Shown: piece by piece, positions 1 to 8,023 of the stretch
Layout: each line of letters opens with the position of its first letter
Numbering within the stretch: position 1 is the first letter of the stretch
Origin: Bacteroides sp.
GTDB lineage: Bacteria; Bacteroidota; Bacteroidia; Bacteroidales; Bacteroidaceae
Direction of reading: 5' to 3'
Assembly: GCA_019412865.1 (NCBI GenBank)
Contig: DXOJ01000384.1
Location: 1-17,041, forward strand
Length of the DNA stretch: 17,041 bases
The notes under the pieces: generated by a model
The model's database searches: none
What the model was told of the DNA's origin: nothing
The model's input: the letters and a program-made list of their open reading frames with translations, nothing else
Made by a program: the position numbers and the translations under genes

Positions 1-1773
1 CTATTATTCACTCTAATGTTCGGGTTGTCATCCTGCTCGGATTGGTTCTTGGATAAGGAGCCCCAGGATGAAAGGACTGACGTGGTGTATTTCAAGACTG
101 CTTCACAATTTAAGGAATATGCGACTAGTTTTTATGGTCAGCTTCAAGGATGGGGAAGTCCGTATGGTGGTTATTCGGCATTTATGGATGTAGCGACAGA
201 TCTTTCTGCTTATTTTGGCATTCATAGTGATGTGGGACACGGTAATATATTAGTGCCGTCTACTGATGTGCGGTGGGATAATTGCTATAAACAAATTCGT
301 ACAGTCAATATTCTCTTTGAAAAAGCGGAAGATTATCCGGGAAACCAGGAAGAAATCAAGCAATATTTGGCTGAAGCCCACTTCTTTCGGGCATACAACT
401 ACTTCTTTTTGCTTCAATTCTATGGTGGCGTTCCCATCGTGACTACTTCTTTAGATGTCAACTCGCCGGAATTATATGGTGCACGCAATAGTCGTTATGA
501 AGTAATAGATTTGATTCTTGAGGACTTGAATGATGCAATAGCGGGACTTCCCAAAGAAACTTTGATTTCTTCTGCCGACAAAGGACGAATCAGTTATCAT
601 GGTGCGGAAGCATTCAAAGCGCGTGTACTACTTTATGAAGCTACATGGCGGAAGTATGTGGGTACTACTACGGACTTTAAAGGTTCGAGTGGTCCTGCTA
701 CCGATCAAGTCAATGATTTCCTGGATGAGGCTATCCGCTTGTGCAGTGAAGTTATAGACGATAATCTATATAGTATATGGAACTATAACAATATATCCGG
801 CATGAAAGAAATGAGTTACCGTTATCTGTTCTGCTTGGAAGATGCGACTACCAATCCTGCCGGAATGACAAAAGAGTCGAATAAAGAATTTATCATTAAG
901 AGTGTTTATGATGAAAACATAAAACCGGGTAATGTTAATCTGAACCAAACAGTTCAAAAGATGGATGCCAGTCGTAAGTTGATGGATATGTTTTTGTGCA
1001 GTGACGGTCTACCGGTAGAAATATCGAATGAGTTTCAAGGCTATGCTACTCCTGAAGCCGAATTCCTGAACCGTGATAATCGTATGAAATCTATTATTGA
1101 TATGGATGCTCAAACCACTGCTGCCAAGGAATTGAAAACTGGTACTTCCGGTTATGGCAATATGAAGTTTGTCTGTAAGGAACGTGCCAACCTGAAAGAA
1201 TCTCCTGACTATCCGGTACTTCGCTTGGCAGAGGTCTATCTGATCTATGCAGAGGCGGTATGCGAACGGAACAATGGAGAGGTAACCGATGAGCAATTGA
1301 ACTATTCTATCAACAAATTGCGTGGACGTGCAGGTATTGCTAATTTGACGAATGCGTTGATAGATAAAATAAAGGCCGGAACCGGTACTACTAAAAGTAA
1401 GGGAGAGGTGATGCTGGATGAGATTCGTCGTGAGAGAGCGGTAGAATTATATATGGAAGGCTCTCGCTTTAATGATCTGAAGCGTTGGGGCATTGCCGAA
1501 GACGAACTGAATGAATCACATATGGGCACAGTGGTAGGAAATGCCGCTTATCCGACTACGTTTGTAGATGCTAGTGGTAATGCAACAGGTAAGTATTCGA
1601 AAAATACGTATGTATGGGGCGAAGAACAAATTGATACACAATGGGGTAAGTTGAATTGTGTCGTAGTAGACGATAAGACAAATTTCAAGTTTAGCCGAAG
1701 TAATTATTTGTGGCCGTTGCCTCAACAGCAAATTAGTTTAAATACCAGTTTGGTACAAAATCCGGGGTATTAA
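1..1773 (+). CDS. SusD/RagB-family outer-membrane glycan-binding lipoprotein, 5'-truncated by the window edge
   Basis: This is a SusD-family protein, which sits as a lid on a SusC-type TonB-dependent transporter and helps capture oligosaccharides at the cell surface. The frame is open from base 1. The first codons encode a hydrophobic stretch ending in the lipobox L-S-S-C, with the Cys at 34-36, so the Met at 16 lies inside the signal peptide and the true start is upstream of the window. Family hallmarks are the helical segment at 367-435 (AEAHFFRAYNYFFLLQFYGG then VP), the LRLAEVYLIYAEA segment near 1218-1257, the RRERAVELYMEGSRFNDLKR segment near 1423-1485, and a C-terminus ending in NPGY. 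About 590 residues are visible, which is normal for the family. A SusC gene is expected just upstream. The next gene starts 34 bases after the stop, consistent with one transcript. The family call is very secure; the ligand is unknown. Confidence 0.95.
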   Translation, partial: LLFTLMFGLSSCSDWFLDKEPQDERTDVVYFKTASQFKEYATSFYGQLQGWGSPYGGYSAFMDVATDLSAYFGIHSDVGHGNILVPSTDVRWDNCYKQIRTVNILFEKAEDYPGNQEEIKQYLAEAHFFRAYNYFFLLQFYGGVPIVTTSLDVNSPELYGARNSRYEVIDLILEDLNDAIAGLPKETLISSADKGRISYHGAEAFKARVLLYEATWRKYVGTTTDFKGSSGPATDQVNDFLDEAIRLCSEVIDDNLYSIWNYNNISGMKEMSYRYLFCLEDATTNPAGMTKESNKEFIIKSVYDENIKPGNVNLNQTVQKMDASRKLMDMFLCSDGLPVEISNEFQGYATPEAEFLNRDNRMKSIIDMDAQTTAAKELKTGTSGYGNMKFVCKERANLKESPDYPVLRLAEVYLIYAEAVCERNNGEVTDEQLNYSINKLRGRAGIANLTNALIDKIKAGTGTTKSKGEVMLDEIRRERAVELYMEGSRFNDLKRWGIAEDELNESHMGTVVGNAAYPTTFVDASGNATGKYSKNTYVWGEEQIDTQWGKLNCVVVDDKTNFKFSRSNYLWPLPQQQISLNTSLVQNPGY

Positions 1774-1807
1774 TGATAAGCGATAAACTGATTAAAGATA
1801 TAGATTT

Positions 1808-3076
1808 ATGAGACATCTGATAAAAAATATAACCCTAATAGGTGCTCTTTCCGCTTTACTTTTCAGTTGCGAGAAAGATGGTAAAAAACAAGAATTCTAT
1901 TATCCGGAACCGATTGTGACTGGTATTTATCCTACAACTGGATATACATTGTCCCAGGTAGTCATCAACGGTGAAAACTTTGGTGACCGTTTGGAGCCGG
2001 TAAGTGTGCACTTTGGTGACAAGAAAGCTGAAATCGTTTCGTGCAAGAATAATCGTATTATTGTGGTTGTACCTAAAGATGCGGTGAGTGGTGATGTCAC
2101 ATTGAAAGTATGGCAATATGAATTTGACAATGTTGGTAAGTTTACGGTAGTGCCTAAACCTACTATCATTTCCGTTAGTTCTTCCAATACAGACTGTCCA
2201 TTGTTTGCGGCAGAAAATGATGTGATAACTATTACCGGAATTTCGTTTGGTACAAACAAAGAGGATATAACAGTTAAAATAGGTACTAAAATAGCAGAAG
2301 TAATTTCGATACAGGACGATGAAATTCAAGTTAGGACTCCTGCTGGATATGGTATCGGTACAGTGCAGATTAATGTCAAAGGATATGAAACGGAAAATGG
2401 TAGTTTTCTGGATCCTGCTTATACGGGAGACTTGACAATATATGCTTTGAAAAATAGTAGTCAGCCATTTGTTATGACAGATGATGGATTAGAGTCGGAG
2501 TGTTGGGCTATTCCTACCGAATGGCAGTATAATGATAAATTCTATTACGATGAAAGCGGGACAAAAGTGTTGATTCGTCCGTTATTGATTGATAAGAATT
2601 ACCCGGATGGCTGTATCTCTTTGTTGTGTAACCAATGGGCAAATGCCAATCATAAGCACGGATTAGAGAATGCCAAGATGTATCAGGTATCCACTTTACC
2701 TGCCGGAACCTATAAGATATCTTGTTTCGTTCCCGAATGTGTAGGACTGGGTGGTAATCTTGAAGCGATTGTCGGAGCTACGAAGGGAAATGGCACACTG
2801 CCTGATTTGGCTGCAGTAAATGGTGTGTGGACACCTGTTGACGAGACTGCGTTTTTGGAAGATTTATCTGGGAATAAGGCATATTGCCGACTGACGGACA
2901 ATAAATCTTTGGCTTATGATAAGGAAAGGGGAGATGTGGAATTTACCTTGAATATAGTATTAACAGAGACAACAGAAGTCACGATTGGTTTTGTAGCGAA
3001 TGTCAGTATGCTGAATAATACCAGTAAGGGAGGTAATGTCAATATTTCTAAGATGGTAGTGGAAAGAGAAAACTAA
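1808..3076 (+). CDS. IPT/TIG-domain surface glycan-binding lipoprotein (SusE/F-position), short version
   Basis: This is a probable surface glycan-binding protein of 422 residues in the usual place after SusD. The N-terminus is a lipoprotein signal with lipobox L-F-S-C (Cys21), followed by an acidic/lysine stretch (EKDGKK) that resembles the surface-export signal of Bacteroides lipoproteins. Two IPT/TIG immunoglobulin-like domains are readable, at about residues 34-115 and 117-202, each with the V-I-G-x-x-F-G type motif (VVINGENFG, ITITGISFG). The remaining part, about 207-422, is a different beta-rich domain with several Trp and Tyr residues (for example CWAIPTEW and NQWANANHKH). It recurs at the end of the next gene and may hold the carbohydrate site; I do not recognise its family with certainty. 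The stop is 20 bases before the next start. The binding role comes from synteny and domain make-up, not from a defined binding motif. Confidence 0.85.
   Translation: MRHLIKNITLIGALSALLFSCEKDGKKQEFYYPEPIVTGIYPTTGYTLSQVVINGENFGDRLEPVSVHFGDKKAEIVSCKNNRIIVVVPKDAVSGDVTLKVWQYEFDNVGKFTVVPKPTIISVSSSNTDCPLFAAENDVITITGISFGTNKEDITVKIGTKIAEVISIQDDEIQVRTPAGYGIGTVQINVKGYETENGSFLDPAYTGDLTIYALKNSSQPFVMTDDGLESECWAIPTEWQYNDKFYYDESGTKVLIRPLLIDKNYPDGCISLLCNQWANANHKHGLENAKMYQVSTLPAGTYKISCFVPECVGLGGNLEAIVGATKGNGTLPDLAAVNGVWTPVDETAFLEDLSGNKAYCRLTDNKSLAYDKERGDVEFTLNIVLTETTEVTIGFVANVSMLNNTSKGGNVNISKMVVEREN
2426..3073 (+). repeat. Copy 1 of a duplicated C-terminal domain (about 215 codons)
   Basis: This stretch encodes the C-terminal domain of the 422-residue binding protein and is repeated, diverged, at 4519-5148. 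The strongest identity starts at the NSxQPF block near 2453. Conserved landmarks are WAIPT, NDKFYY, VLIRP, PDGCIS, NQWANANHKH, ENAKMYQV, LPAGTYKIS, TETTEVTIGFVAN (S for T in the second copy) and SKGGNV. The IPT domains preceding the two copies are far less alike, so the terminal domain is the conserved unit. Confidence 0.85.
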
Positions 3077-3096
3077 TCAACTAAAAATCGAAAAAG

Positions 3097-5151
3097 ATGA
3101 AGAAAATATATGATTTTATATGCTTTGGGGCTTTGTTTCTATTAGCTTCTTGTGGAGAAGACGGAACAGATGTCTTTGAGCTAGCGACAGAAGACCCGGT
3201 TGTAGCCATTACTGCACTTTCACCTGATTATGGTTATGTAGGGGATGAGTTTGACGTGATCGGTGAAAACTTGGCTGGTGCAGTAGATTTCGTAAAGGTT
3301 AATATCGGAGAGAATGTTACCAAAGTACTATCTTGTACGGACGAACGCATTACAGTACGGATACCGGAAGATGCCACGACAGGAAAAATATCAGTGAAGT
3401 TCTTTGAAGAGGAATTAAAAACAGACTTGATGCTTCGGGTTTTGGGTAAACCATCTGTCGAGACAATTAGTAAAGAATGGGGATTTGTCGGTGACTTAAT
3501 AACTTTTACCGGAACGGAGTTGGGTACGAAAGCGGAAGATATCAAGATGGTATTTGGTGATGCGAAAGTTAATGCGCCTGTGACGGAATGGAGTGAGACA
3601 TCTTTCACTGTACAAATACCGATTGGTGCTACTTCCGGTAAGATAAGTTTGATGGTTTATACGCAAAAAGTTAATACGCCTGTGGACGAATTTACCATTC
3701 GTCAGCATGCTACATTGGGTAGCCTTACACCTGCCGTCGCATATAAAGGATCAGAAGTGACGATAAAAGGCACGAGCTTTGGAACGACAACTGAGGGACT
3801 GAAAGTACTTGTGGGAGGAGTGGAAGCAGAGGTGCTTTCGTGCAGTGAGGAAGAAATTAAAATACGTATCCCGGTCAGTGAATCTTTAGCGGACGATCAG
3901 GAAGTAGCGGTGAAAGTGGTTACTCCGTATGAGGAGGTAGAAGGTGAACTGAAATTTACAGTGAAAGCTACACCGGTAGTAGATGCCGGTACAGGCGTTT
4001 CTCCTTTAGAAGGATACATCGGTACAGTAGTAACGATCACAGGAAGTCATATGCCGGAAACTTCGGAATTATTAGTAGCGAAGTTTAATGAGGTAGAAGC
4101 AACGATTAGTGATTATCAATATCAGGATGGCGGTATTGGCGCATTTACAGTGAAAGTTCCGAATGGACTATCGGTAGGGAATGTGAAGATAACTTTGTCT
4201 GTTGGTAATTTACAATTCTATGAAGGTTCTTTCAAGGTATATTCATCACCGGTGATGAACAGCATTGTAGAGAAATTGGTGCAACCTGGTGAAAACGTTA
4301 CTATTAAGGGGGCTAATTTCGGCACTAATAAAGAGGCGGTAAATGCATTTTTGAACGAGACAAAAGTCGAAATAACTTCTATCAGAAATGATGAAATAAA
4401 GATTATAGTTCCTGTTGATTACGAAACAACGAAAGATGCAAAAGTTCGTTTACAGTATGCTGATATTCCGGCTGTGGAAGGGCAGACTGTGAATGTGATG
4501 GGTAAGACCGGTGATGTGACGGAGGTGGTGCTGCGTAATAGCCGACAACCATTTAGTAAAACAGGGGATGCGTTGGATGGTAATCTGTGGGCTATTCCTA
4601 CAGATTGGAAATTTAATGATAAGTTCTATTATGAGGAAAGTGGTCAGGATGTGTTGATACGTCCTATGTTATTTGATACAAATAATCCGGATGGTTGCAT
4701 TTCTATGTTGTGCAATCAGTGGGCAAATGCCAATCATAAACACGCACTAGAGAACGCCAAGATGTATCAGGTTACACCATTGCCTGCTGGAACGTATAAG
4801 ATTTCATGGACTGTAACCGAATGTAATACATTGGGAGGAAACTTCGGAGTAATAATCGGAGTGGTAAAAGGCGAAGCTACACTTCCTGATTTGTCTGTAG
4901 TGGGTGGCGCATGGATGCCTGTTGATGAGTCTGCTTTTATTGAAAAAACGGATGGCAGTAAATCTTACGTTAGAATATCTGATAACAAGGTGCTTAAAGC
5001 GGAGGGGCCAAAGAACTTTGATATGACTATTGTACAGTCTGAGACGACGGAAGTAACTATTGGCTTTGTGGCAAATATCGGTATGATAAATAATAATAGC
5101 AAAGGAGGTAATGTCGATATTTCCAATATTTCTATAGAACGTCAACAATAA
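3097..5151 (+). CDS. IPT/TIG-domain surface glycan-binding lipoprotein, long version with five repeats
   Basis: This 684-residue lipoprotein is a paralogue of the preceding gene. The signal peptide ends in lipobox L-A-S-C (Cys19), followed by GEDGTD, again acidic as in surface-exported Bacteroides lipoproteins. Five IPT/TIG-like Ig domains can be read in series at about residues 34-115, 118-201, 205-290, 292-382 and 384-468, for example VTIKGTSFG and VTIKGANFG at the starts of the third and fifth. The C-terminal domain (about 475-684) matches that of the 422-residue neighbour closely, well over half identical by eye, including the block NQWANANHKH. The extra Ig domains probably act as a stalk holding the terminal domain away from the membrane, as seen in other PUL binding proteins built from tandem Ig domains; that role is inferred. 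It is followed after 21 bases by the lyase-fold gene. Confidence 0.85.
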   Translation: MKKIYDFICFGALFLLASCGEDGTDVFELATEDPVVAITALSPDYGYVGDEFDVIGENLAGAVDFVKVNIGENVTKVLSCTDERITVRIPEDATTGKISVKFFEEELKTDLMLRVLGKPSVETISKEWGFVGDLITFTGTELGTKAEDIKMVFGDAKVNAPVTEWSETSFTVQIPIGATSGKISLMVYTQKVNTPVDEFTIRQHATLGSLTPAVAYKGSEVTIKGTSFGTTTEGLKVLVGGVEAEVLSCSEEEIKIRIPVSESLADDQEVAVKVVTPYEEVEGELKFTVKATPVVDAGTGVSPLEGYIGTVVTITGSHMPETSELLVAKFNEVEATISDYQYQDGGIGAFTVKVPNGLSVGNVKITLSVGNLQFYEGSFKVYSSPVMNSIVEKLVQPGENVTIKGANFGTNKEAVNAFLNETKVEITSIRNDEIKIIVPVDYETTKDAKVRLQYADIPAVEGQTVNVMGKTGDVTEVVLRNSRQPFSKTGDALDGNLWAIPTDWKFNDKFYYEESGQDVLIRPMLFDTNNPDGCISMLCNQWANANHKHALENAKMYQVTPLPAGTYKISWTVTECNTLGGNFGVIIGVVKGEATLPDLSVVGGAWMPVDESAFIEKTDGSKSYVRISDNKVLKAEGPKNFDMTIVQSETTEVTIGFVANIGMINNNSKGGNVDISNISIERQQ
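4519..5148 (+). repeat. Copy 2 of the duplicated C-terminal domain
   Basis: This is the counterpart of 2426-3073, at the end of the five-repeat binding protein. Nearly all landmark blocks are kept in the same order with no large insertion or deletion. The aromatic positions in WAIPTxW and NDKFYY and the Asn/His-rich NQWANANHKH block are retained, which suggests selection on a shared ligand or structure rather than a decayed copy. Confidence 0.85.
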
Positions 5152-5172
5152 TAATCCAAATAGGAAACGATT

Positions 5173-6465
5173 ATGAAGAAAATATTTTATGTAATTGCAG
5201 CGTTTTTATTTTTATCATGTGGAGATGGTGTCGATTTGCCGTCGCCTGGTGTAGAAACTGACCTGTATAAACTTCCTACAAGAGAAGAAGATAAGGAAGC
5301 ATTGATGAAAGTAGCATTGAAACCGGAAAGTGAACCGATGATACATTGTGGTGCCCTGCATACACCGGAAGACTTTGAATATATAAAAGTACGTTTGAGT
5401 AGAGATCCGTGGAAAACGGGATATGCGGCTTTGGTTGACAATTATCATTCTCACTTGGACTATGTAGCTAACTCGCAGGCTGATATCCGTCGTGGTGTGT
5501 CGGGTGATGAGAACTATATGAGAGCTGCCAATGATGTAGCAGCTGCTTATCAGATGGGACTTCGGTATCATTTGGGTGATGGCAATGCCTATGCTGACCA
5601 CGCTATTGAAATACTCGATAGTTGGGCAGTAACTTGTAAGCTAGTTACCGGAAATACTAATTCTGCATTGGCAGCCGGTCTCTATGGATATGAATTTGCA
5701 GTAGCCGGAGAGTTACTTCGTGACTATTGGAAAGAGAAAGATGCAAATGGTTTTGCCAGATACCAACAATGGATGCTTGATGTATTTTATGTAGCTAACC
5801 ATGAATTCTTAGTTAATCATTTTGGAACCGTTCCGGGACACTATTGGGCGAATTGGGGGCTTTGTAATCTTGCGTCAATGATTGGTATTGGTATTTTGGC
5901 TGACCGTCGTGATGTTTATAACGAGGGTATCGAACATTTGCAGATAGGAGAAACGAATGGAAGGCTGACTCATGCCATTAATCATGTATTTACAGGTGAT
6001 TATGCTAATTTAGCCCAATGGCAGGAGAGTGGTCGTGATATCGGACATACTATGTTGTGCCAGGGGTTGATGGGAGTTATCTGCCAATTAACCTGGAACC
6101 AGGGAGATGACTTTTTTGGATATGATGACAATCGGTATTTAAAAGGTTGCGAATATAACGGACGGTATTTGTCTGCTGGTATGGATGTGCCTTTTGAAGC
6201 TTATTATCGTACCTGGAATAATGCCTGGGGACCAACAACTGATAAAATACTGACTATTGCAGAACGTAATGGAAGTAACGGTGCCGGGGCAATTTGGGCA
6301 CTTGCATATTATCATTATGCCAAGATAAAGGGAGTAGATACTGAAAAGTGCCAGTACACAAAGATGGGGATGGAGATTAGTTTTCCGGAGATAGCCGGTC
6401 TGGGTGGAACCAGTGGTGGATATGACCATTTAGGTTATGGCAATTTGATGTATGCGAGAGATTAA
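5173..6465 (+). CDS. Alginate-lyase-superfamily lipoprotein (candidate polysaccharide lyase, possibly PL38-like)
   Basis: This 430-residue lipoprotein has lipobox F-L-S-C (Cys16) followed by GDG, so it is membrane-anchored and plausibly on the cell surface. The mature part reads as an alpha/alpha-toroid protein of the alginate lyase superfamily. Visible hallmarks are the HFGTVPGHYWANWGL segment (about residues 216-230), which carries His and aromatic residues, and QESGRDIGHT (about 284-293), which matches the E-S-G-R-D-x-G-H-T signature of that superfamily. Enzymes of this fold cleave uronic-acid polymers by beta-elimination. PL38, with members acting on glucuronan or alginate, is a Bacteroides family of this type and size, but I cannot assign the family from sequence reading alone. 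It is the only enzyme in the window with a lipobox and the last gene before the intergenic hairpin, so it groups with the surface-binding genes. Fold is likely; substrate is unknown. Confidence 0.75.
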   Translation: MKKIFYVIAAFLFLSCGDGVDLPSPGVETDLYKLPTREEDKEALMKVALKPESEPMIHCGALHTPEDFEYIKVRLSRDPWKTGYAALVDNYHSHLDYVANSQADIRRGVSGDENYMRAANDVAAAYQMGLRYHLGDGNAYADHAIEILDSWAVTCKLVTGNTNSALAAGLYGYEFAVAGELLRDYWKEKDANGFARYQQWMLDVFYVANHEFLVNHFGTVPGHYWANWGLCNLASMIGIGILADRRDVYNEGIEHLQIGETNGRLTHAINHVFTGDYANLAQWQESGRDIGHTMLCQGLMGVICQLTWNQGDDFFGYDDNRYLKGCEYNGRYLSAGMDVPFEAYYRTWNNAWGPTTDKILTIAERNGSNGAGAIWALAYYHYAKIKGVDTEKCQYTKMGMEISFPEIAGLGGTSGGYDHLGYGNLMYARD

Positions 6466-6473
6466 AGAAGGAA

Positions 6474-6508
6474 GAAGAATAGTCTCATATATTATGAGGC
6501 TATTCTTT
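6474..6508 (+). terminator. Terminator-like hairpin between surface module and enzyme module
   Basis: An inverted repeat pairs 6474-6489 with 6493-6508, about 15-16 pairs including G-T pairs, around a three-base loop. The left arm core is AGAATAGTCTCAT and the right arm is ATGAGGCTATTCT. The right arm runs into a pyrimidine-rich tail (TTCTTTCC). It lies 8 bases after the lyase stop and about 35 bases before the next ATG. It could end or attenuate transcription, or protect the upstream mRNA end. The stem is AT-rich and the T tract is interrupted, so full termination is not certain. Confidence 0.65.
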
Positions 6509-6543
6509 CCTATTGATTGAAAATATTAGACTTTTGTAGTAAT

Positions 6544-7992
6544 ATGGTGAGAAAATACCTACTTTTGTTGGTTCTTGTATTAGCCGGGAATGCAGCATTT
6601 CCTAAGGATAAGTTAGTAACTTGGGATGCTCCTGAAGGAGCAGCTTTAAATAATGATTTTTCCGTCAAGGTGCGCCAACAGGGCGGAGAATGGAAAACTT
6701 TATCTACCTATTTGATAAAAGTGGATGAAGTGCGGGAAACAAAACATCAGGTAGAGAAAGCTTCAATGGTAACTTTTGATTTTTCCGGGACCGTAGAGGT
6801 TGCTGTAACTTATAATTGCGGACAGATGAACACGGCAAGAGTTCGTCCTTTGTCATATGACATCCCGTTTAAGATAAAGAATAATACAGTGACGTTTTCG
6901 CTAGATCATCCCAAAAATCTGTCGGTAGAGATCAATGGAGATATTTTTCATAATCTGCATTTATTTACCAATCAGCCGGAGGAAGTAGTGCCGGATAAGA
7001 ATAACCCGAATGTTCTTTATTATGGTCCGGGTATTCATTCTTTTGAGAATGGGGAGTTAAAAGTCCCTTCTGGAAAAACAGTATATCTGGCCGGTGGTTC
7101 TGTATTGATGGGACGGGTAGTGATGGATAAGGTTAATAACGTAAAACTGATCGGAAGAGGTATTATCGACCATACGGTTAAAGGTGGTATTCGGATTGCT
7201 AATTCTCAAAATGTATATGTAGAGGGAATTATAGCTACACAGTGCTCAACCGGCGGTTCAGATCATGTGACTATTCGTAATGTCAAAAGTATTAGTTACT
7301 ATGGATGGGGTGATGGTATGAATGTATTTGCCAGTCACAATGTTTTGTTTGATGGTGTTTTTTGCCGTAATTCGGACGATTGTACTACTGTTTATGGCAC
7401 TCGTGTAGGATTTGAAGGAGGATGCAGTAATATAACTATGCAGAATTCTACGCTTTGGGCTGATGTAGCCCATCCTATTTTTATTGGTATTCATGGGAAC
7501 TCGGAAAAACCGGAAACATTGGAAAATTTGAACTATATAAATATTGATATCTTGGATCATCAGGAGAAGCAGCTTGACTATCAGGGATGCATGGCTATCA
7601 ATGCCGGTGATAATAACCTGATACGTAAAGTACGGTTTGAAAATATTCGTGTGGAAGATTTCCGTCAAGGACAGCTCATTAACCTGCGTATTTTCTATAA
7701 TGAAAAGTATTGCACTGCACCCGGAAGAGGTATTGAAGATGTGTTATTTAAAAATATATCTTATACAGGAAAGAATACGGAACTTTCTGTTACCGAAGGG
7801 TACAATGAAGAACGGCAAGTTAAGAATATCCGTTTTGAGAATTTACAGATTAATGGTAAACTGATTTATGATAAGATGTCTGATAAACCTGCCTGGTATA
7901 AAACATCGGACATGGCTCGTATCTATGTAGGAGCTCATACAGAGGGAATCGTATTCCTGGATGGTAATTCAGAAATGGCTGATGGACACTAA
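6544..7992 (+). CDS. Secreted right-handed beta-helix glycoside hydrolase, clan GH-N (GH28/GH49-like)
   Basis: The protein has 482 residues from ATG 6544. An in-frame TTG at 6517 would add nine residues (MKILDFCSN), but ATG 6544 gives a clean signal peptide (MVRKYLLLLVLVLAGNAA) and is preferred. After an N-terminal beta-rich region (about 22-150), the segment GPGIHSF..LKVPSGKTVYLAGG (about 161-185) begins a parallel beta-helix with repeated N-x-x-F-x-N-I coils. The clan GH-N catalytic pattern is readable: D257 in GWGDGMN and D278-D279 in NSDDC. These match the three aspartates of GH28 polygalacturonases and GH49 dextranases. The later H-P-x-F-x-G-I-H-G-N block (about 310-319) resembles GH49 more than the G-H-G/R-I-K pattern of GH28. 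It is predicted to hydrolyse a backbone or side-chain glycosidic bond with inversion, probably in the periplasm. Substrate cannot be named. It opens the enzyme half of the locus; the next gene follows after 31 bases. Confidence 0.8.
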   Translation: MVRKYLLLLVLVLAGNAAFPKDKLVTWDAPEGAALNNDFSVKVRQQGGEWKTLSTYLIKVDEVRETKHQVEKASMVTFDFSGTVEVAVTYNCGQMNTARVRPLSYDIPFKIKNNTVTFSLDHPKNLSVEINGDIFHNLHLFTNQPEEVVPDKNNPNVLYYGPGIHSFENGELKVPSGKTVYLAGGSVLMGRVVMDKVNNVKLIGRGIIDHTVKGGIRIANSQNVYVEGIIATQCSTGGSDHVTIRNVKSISYYGWGDGMNVFASHNVLFDGVFCRNSDDCTTVYGTRVGFEGGCSNITMQNSTLWADVAHPIFIGIHGNSEKPETLENLNYINIDILDHQEKQLDYQGCMAINAGDNNLIRKVRFENIRVEDFRQGQLINLRIFYNEKYCTAPGRGIEDVLFKNISYTGKNTELSVTEGYNEERQVKNIRFENLQINGKLIYDKMSDKPAWYKTSDMARIYVGAHTEGIVFLDGNSEMADGH

Positions 7993-8023
7993 TATCATAT
8001 GTGAATAATATAGAAAATATATC

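Noticed and set aside
16..18. ATG at 16 as the start of the SusD-like gene
   Set aside because: The frame is open to base 1 and the residues before it (LLFTL) continue the hydrophobic part of the signal peptide. Starting at 16 would leave only six residues before the lipobox Cys and no positively charged n-region.
1856..2329. Antisense open frames, for example 157 codons opposite the first IPT gene
   Set aside because: Their composition is what reverse reading of the IPT coding sequence gives (rich in Tyr, Asn, Arg, Ile). No domain, signal or spacing supports a gene; the same holds for the other minus-strand frames.
6517..6519. TTG at 6517 as the start of the beta-helix enzyme
   Set aside because: It adds MKILDFCSN before a complete signal peptide that starts at ATG 6544. 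The extension has no supporting motif.
6509..6543. Possible Bacteroides promoter upstream of the beta-helix gene
   Set aside because: TAGACTTTTG near 6528 only loosely resembles TAnnTTTG (wrong spacing) and no good TTTG element lies at the right distance upstream.
7637..7864. 75-codon + strand open frame inside the beta-helix gene
   Set aside because: It overlaps a strongly supported gene in another frame, has no start context or recognisable domain, and is explained as a shadow.
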